Below are positions 58,209 through 64,000 of a stretch of 64,000 bases of DNA, one piece after another. Source of the stretch: Lachnospiraceae bacterium UBA7202 (GTDB lineage Bacteria > Bacillota > Clostridia > Lachnospirales > Lachnospiraceae); the NCBI GenBank assembly GCA_002490705.1, contig DKUO01000037.1, positions 45,333-109,332 on the forward strand. Direction: 5' to 3'. The stretch's first letter is position 1. Each line of letters opens with the position of its first letter. Under the pieces are notes generated by a model. It was not told the origin of the DNA, searched no databases, and worked only from the letters and a program-made list of their open reading frames with translations. The translations under genes were made by a program, and so were the position numbers.

Positions 58209-59357
58209 ATGGAAAAATACGAGTATATCGCGCCCTGTCATTTTGGACTGGAGGCAGTGTTAAAAAGAGAAATTATGGATCTGGGTCTGGAAATTGTCGA
58301 GGTGGAGGATGGCAGAGTCACTTTTGCCGGGGACAGGCGGGCCTTGTGCCGGGCTAATATTTTTTTGCGCAGTGCGCAGAGAGTGCTGATTAAGATCGGA
58401 AGCTTTCATGCGGAGTCGTTTGAAGAATTATTTCAGGGGACGAAGGCGCTGCCGTGGGAAGCGTACATTCCCAAGGACGGGAAATTCTGGGTGGCAAAGG
58501 CGGCCAGCGTGAAGAGTAAGCTGTTCAGCCCTTCCGATATCCAGTCGATTATGAAGAAGGCCATGGTGGAACGTATGAAGGACGTTTACCATATGGAATG
58601 GTTTTCGGAGACCGGCGCGGATTATCCGGTCAGGGTATTTATTAAGAAGGATGAAGTGACGGTGGGGTTGGATACCTCGGGGGAATCCTTACATAAACGG
58701 GGGTACAGGAAGCTGACGGCGAAAGCGCCTATTGCGGAAAATCTGGCGGCGGCGCTGCTTCTTTTGACACCTTGGAAAAAGGATCGCATTTTGATTGACC
58801 CCTTTTGCGGGAGCGGGACAATCCCCATTGAGGCGGCCATGATGGCGGCTGGCATCGCACCGGGGAAAACAAGGAATTTTACGGCGCAGGACTGGGAGCA
58901 TGTATTTCCGTCCCGGCTTTGGGAGGAGACAAGGGAAGAAGCCCGTGCCTGTGAGAACGTAGACATAGAGACACAGATTCAGGGGTATGATATAGACGAC
59001 GAAATGGTGTCTATCGCAAGGGCCAACGCCAAACTTGCGGGTGTGGAGCATTTGGTTCATTTTCAGAGACGGGATGTGGACCAGCTCAGTCATGCAAAAA
59101 AATACGGATTTATCCTGACGAATCCACCCTACGGGGAGCGTCTTGAGGAGAAGGAGAATCTCTTTGCTCTTTACCGGACGCTGGGGGAACGCTACCGGGC
59201 TTTGGATTCCTGGTCGATGTATGTGATTACGTCCTATGAGCGGGCACAGGAAGCGATCGGCAAAAAGGCCGATAAGAACAGAAAATTGTACAACGGTATG
59301 ATCAAAACCTATTTCTATCAATATATGGGGCCCAAGCCCACCGGGAGCAGAAGGTAA
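58209..59357 (+). CDS. THUMP-domain class I RNA methyltransferase (RlmL/YpsC type)
   Basis: 382 residues. N-terminal ferredoxin-like and THUMP region about 1-155 (YIAPCHFGLEAVLKREIMDL), then a SAM-dependent methyltransferase with LIDPFCGSGTIPIEAAMMAA near 196-216 and catalytic NPPYGERL at 305-312. Relatives make m2G in 23S rRNA. The conserved start IAPCHFGLEAV fixes ATG 58209, yet no ribosome site precedes it and the promoter sits directly upstream, so the message is probably leaderless. The next gene begins 3 bp after the stop. Confidence 0.92.
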   Translation: MEKYEYIAPCHFGLEAVLKREIMDLGLEIVEVEDGRVTFAGDRRALCRANIFLRSAQRVLIKIGSFHAESFEELFQGTKALPWEAYIPKDGKFWVAKAASVKSKLFSPSDIQSIMKKAMVERMKDVYHMEWFSETGADYPVRVFIKKDEVTVGLDTSGESLHKRGYRKLTAKAPIAENLAAALLLLTPWKKDRILIDPFCGSGTIPIEAAMMAAGIAPGKTRNFTAQDWEHVFPSRLWEETREEARACENVDIETQIQGYDIDDEMVSIARANAKLAGVEHLVHFQRRDVDQLSHAKKYGFILTNPPYGERLEEKENLFALYRTLGERYRALDSWSMYVITSYERAQEAIGKKADKNRKLYNGMIKTYFYQYMGPKPTGSRR

Positions 59358-59360
59358 GCA

Positions 59361-60437
59361 ATGCAGCAGAACAGTTTGATGAAAAGTACATTGGTATATT
59401 GTATTTTATTCGTGGCGGCGGCTATGAGCGTGATGCTGTATTATGCGGCCACAAAGACGGTAGGGGTGACGGATCTGGCGCAGGACGAGGTGGTTTCTTC
59501 GCCGCCAAGCGGAGAGACGGCGCCTGTGACGCCCACGCAGGAAAATGAAATTTCGATTAACCGCGCCGAAAAAAATACAAACTATTTCTGCGTTCCGATG
59601 CCGGAGGGTGTGAAGGCGGAGGAAGTGGTTTTAGAGAATCATTATATGGATAAGGAGCTGTGGGTAGGCATCGGCTCTGCACGGGCGCAGGACTATGAGG
59701 ATTTTTATAAGACAAACAGTGTCTATGGAAACTGTAATAATGTGACAGATGGCCGGTTTGAATTGGAGGAGGAACGGATCTGCCTGCGGTTTGCCCTGAC
59801 GGGGGTTTACGAGTACCGCAGTATTTTTGAGGATCAAACGCTGTATGTGGAGTTTGTGCCGTCGAAAGAGGTGTACGAGAAGATCATTGTGATAGACCCC
59901 GCTTACGGCGGGGATGAGAGGGGCGTCACGGTAGACCGGGTGATGTCAAAGGATATCACCTTGGATATTGCGAAGGCCCTGAAAACGATGTTTGATGAGA
60001 GCGATATCAAGGTGTATTACACCAGAATGGACGACAACAATCCCTCCTCTGCGGACCGGGTGGATCTGGCGATGGAAACGAAAGCGGATATGCTGATCCG
60101 CATCGAGGTGAGCGGCGACGAGAACAGTAAGCTCTACGGCACATCGGCGGTTTATAACAGCAAGTATTTTATTCCCGGCTTTGGAAATGTGGAGCTGGCG
60201 GATCTCTTGGAGCGGGAGGTAGTCACATCCATCAGTGGTAAGGCGGGCGGCCTGATAGAGTCGGAGCCTTCGGACGAGGTGCTGGGAAGCGCCACTGTTC
60301 CTGCGGCGGCAATCCGGGTGGGATATCTGACGAACAGTCAGGAGGCGATTTTGTTACAGCGTGAGGATTATATTAAGCGGATTGCGGAGGGAATTTACAA
60401 TGCAGTCGTGAAGGCTTACGAGCAGCGTGAAAAATAA
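59361..60437 (+). CDS. Membrane-anchored amidase_3-like protein lacking catalytic residues
   Basis: 358 residues. Membrane helix about 9-29, Pro/Thr/Glu linker about 35-65, a beta-rich AMIN-like region about 70-170, then an N-acetylmuramoyl-L-alanine amidase fold about 172-355. The fold landmarks align, but the active residues do not: DPGHGG is DPAYGG (Tyr182), the EKD glutamate position is Ser196, SIHxN is RIEVS (Glu249), and VExGFLSN is IRVGYLTN (Arg319). All three zinc ligands and the catalytic Glu seem lost, so it probably binds wall or partner proteins rather than cutting. Confidence 0.8.
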   Translation: MQQNSLMKSTLVYCILFVAAAMSVMLYYAATKTVGVTDLAQDEVVSSPPSGETAPVTPTQENEISINRAEKNTNYFCVPMPEGVKAEEVVLENHYMDKELWVGIGSARAQDYEDFYKTNSVYGNCNNVTDGRFELEEERICLRFALTGVYEYRSIFEDQTLYVEFVPSKEVYEKIIVIDPAYGGDERGVTVDRVMSKDITLDIAKALKTMFDESDIKVYYTRMDDNNPSSADRVDLAMETKADMLIRIEVSGDENSKLYGTSAVYNSKYFIPGFGNVELADLLEREVVTSISGKAGGLIESEPSDEVLGSATVPAAAIRVGYLTNSQEAILLQREDYIKRIAEGIYNAVVKAYEQREK

Positions 60438-60462
60438 TTCCGGAATGATAAAGGAAAACAGT

Positions 60463-61086
60463 ATGCTACAGATTATATTTGCCACGGGCAATGAGGGAAA
60501 AATGAGGGAGATTCGGGCAATTCTCGAAGATCTGGAGGTTGGGATCAGTTCCATGAAAGAGGCCGGTCTGGATTTAGAGATAGAAGAGAACGGAACTACC
60601 TTCGAGGAAAACGCCATGATTAAGGCGCAGGCGGCAGCGGACGCGCTTGCGGCGCAGAAAAGGCCGGGAAAATACGTGGTGATGGCGGATGATTCCGGAT
60701 TGGAAATCGACTGCCTGAATGGGGAGCCGGGCATTTATTCCGCAAGGTATCTGGGGGAGGAGACGCCCTTTAACGTGAAGAGCAGGGACTTTCTAAAGAG
60801 GATGGCAGATGTGCCGGAGGAAGAGAGAACGGCCCGATTTGTCTGCGCCATCGCAGCTGTTTTTCCGGGCGGCGAGGCGGTTACCACAAGAGGGATTGTA
60901 GAGGGGAGAATCGGCTATGAACTGCGGGGCGATAACGGCTTTGGCTATGATCCTATTTTTTATCTGCCGGAATATGACCGTACGGCGGCGGAGCTTTCCG
61001 ATGAGGAGAAAAATCAGATCAGTCACAGAAGCCGGGCTCTGGGGTTGATGAAAGAGGAACTAAAGAAAAGGATTTCATTATTATGA
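60463..61086 (+). CDS. rdgB: XTP/dITP pyrophosphatase (RdgB/HAM1)
   Basis: 207 residues. Removes non-canonical purine nucleotides such as dITP and XTP. ATGNEGKMREI, ADDSGLEIDCLNGEPGIYSA, GDNGFGYDPIFYLPE and ISHRSRAL are the family blocks in order. ATG 60463 follows AAAGGA with 7-8 nt spacing; earlier starts at 60427 and 60445 would overlap the previous gene. It overlaps the phosphoesterase gene by ATGA, a common rdgB-yfcE-like pairing. Confidence 0.95.
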   Translation: MLQIIFATGNEGKMREIRAILEDLEVGISSMKEAGLDLEIEENGTTFEENAMIKAQAAADALAAQKRPGKYVVMADDSGLEIDCLNGEPGIYSARYLGEETPFNVKSRDFLKRMADVPEEERTARFVCAIAAVFPGGEAVTTRGIVEGRIGYELRGDNGFGYDPIFYLPEYDRTAAELSDEEKNQISHRSRALGLMKEELKKRISLL

Positions 61087-61568
61087 GGGTATTAATTGTA
61101 AGCGATAGTCACCGCCACAACGACAATCTTCTCGCTGTGCTGGAGCGGACGGGGCCCTATGATCTGCTGGTGCACTGCGGGGATGTGGAAGGAAGCGAGT
61201 ATCTGATCAGTAAGGCGGCGGGTTGTCCTGCGGTGATGGTACAGGGGAATAATGATTTTTTTTCCAATATTCCCAAGGAGCAGGATATTATGATCGGACG
61301 CTATAAAGTGTGGGTGACCCACGGCCATCATTATAATATTGCTATGAATACCGAGACGATTAAGCAGGAGGCCATCGGCCGGGATATGGATATCGTCATG
61401 TGCGGACATTCCCACAGGCCGGTGATTGATATTGGAAAAGAGGTTACGTTAATCAATCCCGGGAGCATCAGCTATCCGAGACAGGAGAACCGGAAACCCA
61501 GCTATGTGATTATGGAGTTGGACAGGGAGGGGGAGGCGCATTACACCCTGAACTATGTTGACAGATAA
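61083..61568 (+). CDS. YfcE/MJ0936-type metallophosphoesterase
   Basis: 161 residues, calcineurin-like fold with all metal-binding motifs: SDSHRHND, HCGDVEG, GNND, THGHHYN and GHSHRPV. Relatives are manganese- or nickel-dependent phosphodiesterases with unclear natural substrates. Starts inside the rdgB stop (ATGA), so the two are translationally coupled. Confidence 0.93.
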   Translation: MRVLIVSDSHRHNDNLLAVLERTGPYDLLVHCGDVEGSEYLISKAAGCPAVMVQGNNDFFSNIPKEQDIMIGRYKVWVTHGHHYNIAMNTETIKQEAIGRDMDIVMCGHSHRPVIDIGKEVTLINPGSISYPRQENRKPSYVIMELDREGEAHYTLNYVDR

Positions 61569-61604
61569 TCCGGCAAAAGCGGAGAAACCAAAGAGGGCAT
61601 AAAA

Positions 61605-62144
61605 TTGTATCAGGAAAATAAAAGAAAAGTGTTTGCATTTATACGGGGCGGCGTGCTGTCGATTTTATTCTATTTTATATTGATCGGCATTTATACAAGG
61701 TGTTCTGACGATCCTATTATTTTTTTTGCCTCTCTTTTGATTGCTGTCATTGTAATTGTCATCAACGGCTTTCTTTTGTGGAGATCGCGCTTGTTTGATT
61801 TTTTCACCTTATCTATGATCTGCCTTGTCTATTTCATGGGGCTTATTGTGTTGACGACGTACGGGCCGACTTTTATAGACAGGAGTATTTCTTATCATAT
61901 TGCATTTTACGCGGCGGATGAAGAAAAGATTGATATTGACGAGATGAGAGAGAGCTTTTCAAAGGATATCTTTGATAAAAGGATACATGATGCAGTGGAA
62001 ACGGGATTTATCAAAGAAGGAACGGATGGGTATTATATACCTACATGGAAAGCTAAGGTTATGACAGGTATTCTGAAACCCATCGGAAAGATAACGGGAT
62101 CCCTGCAAACTTATGAGGAACTAAGGGAGACGCTTACAAAATGA
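61605..62144 (+). CDS. Membrane protein of unknown function
   Basis: 179 residues. Three membrane helices about 11-29, 37-56 and 66-86 (GGVLSILFYFILIGIY, ASLLIAVIVIVINGFLLW, LSMICLVYFMGLIVLT), then a soluble C-terminal ~85 residues (IHDAVETGFIKEGTDGYYIP). TTG 61605 follows GAGGGC with suitable spacing, and there is no better ATG. It overlaps the next gene by ATGA; the two probably act together at the membrane. Confidence 0.75.
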   Translation: MYQENKRKVFAFIRGGVLSILFYFILIGIYTRCSDDPIIFFASLLIAVIVIVINGFLLWRSRLFDFFTLSMICLVYFMGLIVLTTYGPTFIDRSISYHIAFYAADEEKIDIDEMRESFSKDIFDKRIHDAVETGFIKEGTDGYYIPTWKAKVMTGILKPIGKITGSLQTYEELRETLTK

Positions 62145-63685
62145 AAAAAATAATACAGGATGAGAAAAGGGCGGCGCTGTTTTTGCTGGGATTTGTCTGC
62201 GTCGGGTATTTGTTTCTTTTATTTCGATTTTATCAGATTGAGTATTATGCGCCCGATCTGCGCCTTTATGTATCCATGGCACAGCAGAACAATAAGGCGG
62301 CGGATGGGTTTTCCTCGCTGTTTATATGGCTTGCGTCTTTGTGCAGCATGATGCCGGAATTTATGACATATCTTTGTCTGGCGATGCTGTGTTTTTCCAT
62401 TTTTGGCTTTCTGATTTTTTACTATGTGGTTTTGTGGGAGAATATACAGAAATTTATTCTGGTAACGGTGATCTGCCTGTCCTGCGGGGTATGGTATTAT
62501 TTCTACGGAAAGCTGTTTTACGATATACCCTTTTCGGTGTTTAACTACTCGCTCTGCCTGCTGGCATTTATGAAACTGTATGGGAACCGGGAGGAGAGGG
62601 AAAAAGCGCAGCCATGGTGGTATTTGCTGGCGTATCTGCTTGGATTGCTGTTGTCATGGAAACCGTATAATGTCTTTCTGGCCTGCGGCGTAGGACTGTT
62701 GGCGCTTGCCTATGATGAATTCCGCAGGGAGGTGCTGCTGTCCCTGAACAGTGCCAAAAAAATTGGTATGTCGGTGCTTCTTTTGCTTGCGGGATATATC
62801 ACAGGAAACTTTAATCTGTTACGGTTTCCGAAAGAGACGATCGAGGGTATACAGGCTTATCCTGCCACCTATGAGTTTTCCAAATTTTTGTTTGGGAAGC
62901 ACAGAATTTTATGGGATCATGTCAATGACCTGCCGTTTTCCATGACTGTTTTTTCGGTGGTTTTTCTGGTGGTTACGGGCATAATATGGCCGGTTTTGAT
63001 TAAAAAGCTGCGCTATCTGGCGATTTCCCTGTTTATGTTTGGGGCGTTGGCGCTGTTTATTTCCAATTTTTCCAGAGGGTATGCATGGCATGGATTTTGT
63101 TATGGCTTTTTTGTGATTACGTATTGTCTGATTCTTGTAAGAGAGACAAAACCGGAGGTGCTTCGCGGCTGTATCTTTAGAATACTGATGGACGTGACAA
63201 TACTGGTGCAGTGCGTTGTGAACTTCGGATATTATATTCCGACACAGGCCAGATGGGAAAAGAGAACTGAGGAAGCGATTCATGTTTTGGAGGATAACGA
63301 GACGGAAATTTTTCAGCATGTGACACAGTTGGTAGATGGGTTTGGCGATTCGACGTATACGATTGACAATGCGGTGAAACGGTACAGGCCCTATGCGCCG
63401 ATGGTGTTGTGGCTTCGGCCGGTTTCCGTGGGACAGCCTTATATTGTGGCGGAAAATATGGAATTGATAGATCCGCTGTACTATATGAATTATGATGGAT
63501 GGAAGGCACTCTGCACAAAGGAAAACTATGTGGGGAGGGAAGAGGACAGCGATTACGTCATTTTTATCATTCCCAATATCTTTAAGAACATGAGCGATGT
63601 GGCGGATATCCATAAATATGACGAGAGGCCCTTGGAGGCGACGATCCGGGAGGCGTCTTATACGATCTATGTATACGGCATCTGA
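62141..63685 (+). CDS. Large polytopic membrane protein, possibly GT-C-like
   Basis: 514 residues with about 10-11 hydrophobic segments up to residue ~360, then a ~150-residue soluble C-terminal domain. The first outside loop holds YAPDLRLYVSMAQQ and a later one LLSWKPYNVF; this layout recalls GT-C glycosyltransferases that use lipid-linked sugars, but no convincing DxD or family motif is seen, so no function is assigned. Coupled by ATGA to the small membrane protein upstream. A weak hairpin (GGCATC/GATGCC) spans its stop. Confidence 0.75.
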   Translation: MKKIIQDEKRAALFLLGFVCVGYLFLLFRFYQIEYYAPDLRLYVSMAQQNNKAADGFSSLFIWLASLCSMMPEFMTYLCLAMLCFSIFGFLIFYYVVLWENIQKFILVTVICLSCGVWYYFYGKLFYDIPFSVFNYSLCLLAFMKLYGNREEREKAQPWWYLLAYLLGLLLSWKPYNVFLACGVGLLALAYDEFRREVLLSLNSAKKIGMSVLLLLAGYITGNFNLLRFPKETIEGIQAYPATYEFSKFLFGKHRILWDHVNDLPFSMTVFSVVFLVVTGIIWPVLIKKLRYLAISLFMFGALALFISNFSRGYAWHGFCYGFFVITYCLILVRETKPEVLRGCIFRILMDVTILVQCVVNFGYYIPTQARWEKRTEEAIHVLEDNETEIFQHVTQLVDGFGDSTYTIDNAVKRYRPYAPMVLWLRPVSVGQPYIVAENMELIDPLYYMNYDGWKALCTKENYVGREEDSDYVIFIIPNIFKNMSDVADIHKYDERPLEATIREASYTIYVYGI

Positions 63686-63726
63686 CAGATTTTACGGATG
63701 CCGGGACGAAAAATGAAAGAAAGCTG

Positions 63727-63755
63727 TTGACAGAAAAAAAGCGGTATTATATAAT
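63727..63755 (+). promoter_or_regulatory. Perfect consensus promoter of the tRNA cluster
   Basis: TTGACA (63727-63732), 17-bp spacer, TATAAT (63750-63755), about 37 bp before tRNA-Pro. Confidence 0.85.
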
Positions 63756-63792
63756 GGAACATGCGTTGTGAGAACTGGCGTGTGATCCCTTG

Positions 63793-63867
63793 CGGGGTGT
63801 GGCTCAGCTTGGCTAGAGCGCCTGGTTTGGGACCAGGAGGTCGCAGGTTCGAATCCTGTCACCCCGA
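63793..63867 (+). tRNA. tRNA-Pro (anticodon TGG)
   Basis: Acceptor CGGGGTG (63793-63799) with CACCCCG (63860-63866), discriminator A. Anticodon stem-loop CCTGG-TTTGGGA-CCAGG gives TGG. T loop GGTTCGAATCC. CCA not encoded. Confidence 0.95.
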
Positions 63868-63884
63868 CGCAGCAGTTTTACTAT

Positions 63885-63955
63885 GCGGGTGTAGTTCAGT
63901 GGTAGAACACCAGCCTTCCAAGCTGGATATGTGGGTTCGATTCCCATCACCCGCT
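63885..63955 (+). tRNA. tRNA-Gly (anticodon TCC)
   Basis: Acceptor GCGGGTG (63885-63891) with CACCCGC (63948-63954), discriminator T. Anticodon stem-loop CCAGC-CTTCCAA-GCTGG gives TCC. T loop GGTTCGATTCC. CCA not encoded; same transcript as tRNA-Pro. Confidence 0.95.
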
Positions 63956-63980
63956 CTTCGCACACAAATGTGCGGTATAC

Positions 63981-64000
63981 GTGTTCGTAGCTCAGCTGGA
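63981..64000 (+). tRNA. 5' part of a third tRNA, cut by the window end
   Basis: GTGTTCG acceptor strand followed by TAGCTCAGCTGGA, the start of a D arm. The anticodon lies beyond the window, so identity is unknown. Confidence 0.75.

Noticed and set aside
1..64000. CRISPR arrays and rRNA genes
   Set aside because: No regularly spaced repeat-spacer array or rRNA sequence is seen; the only regular arrays are the short 20-bp and 33-bp repeats listed.

Overview
The window looks like chromosomal DNA of a Gram-positive anaerobe of the Clostridia, most probably a Lachnospiraceae member. The grounds are AGGAGG-type ribosome sites throughout, housekeeping promoters close to TTGACA-17-TATAAT, an S-box (SAM-I) riboswitch before metK, the dnaE-pfkA arrangement, LysM/G5/M23 and SleB-type wall hydrolases, a GH94 cellobiose phosphorylase, and many small proteins of the kinds common in that family. 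I cannot name the genus. No rRNA, CRISPR array, prophage or intact insertion sequence is visible; almost all genes lie on the + strand.

Layout. 1-16.7 kb: alarmone synthetase, a tail-anchored coiled-coil protein, M23 endopeptidase, murA, riboswitch-metK, a YbaK-type deacylase, a FIST sensor paired with a soluble chemotaxis transducer, dnaE, pfkA, an rRNA methyltransferase, proC and a SleB hydrolase. 16.7-25.3 kb: NfeD/SPFH membrane pair, argF, birA, dusB, an unrecognised protein, a structured intergenic element, greA, and a lysyl-tRNA synthetase fused to an HD hydrolase. 25.4-32.1 kb is accessory: a HipB/HipA-like pair, a Na/Pi transporter behind a Pho-box-like repeat set, two HTH regulators, and a divergent ECF sigma/anti-sigma pair.

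32.3-43.5 kb is a signalling island. It starts with 20-bp-period direct repeats and a consensus promoter, followed by a REC-HD-GYP protein, an Hpt protein, a PAS histidine kinase, a second REC-HD-GYP with an altered HD motif, and then cheR-cheB-cheY-cheA-cheW-mcp. The first four could link a phosphorelay to cyclic-di-GMP turnover, next to the chemotaxis core.

43.6-52.8 kb: tRNA-Arg, DUF4190-like membrane proteins (one with perfect 33-bp coding repeats), Lgt, a GntR-controlled ABC exporter, two more ECF sigma factors, a B6 kinase and a MerR regulator. 53-57.7 kb: cellobiose phosphorylase diverging from a LacI regulator, with shared operator-like boxes. 58-64 kb: a 50-residue Asn/Ser-rich protein, a THUMP methyltransferase that appears leaderless, a membrane-anchored amidase fold lacking all catalytic residues, rdgB, a phosphoesterase, two membrane proteins, and a tRNA cluster (Pro, Gly, and one cut by the window end).

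The points most worth following are the branched element before greA, the LysRS-HD fusion, the degenerate amidase, the twin HD-GYP/Hpt/kinase island with its arginine-rich leader ORF, and the Pho-box-like promoter. All functions are read from sequence alone.
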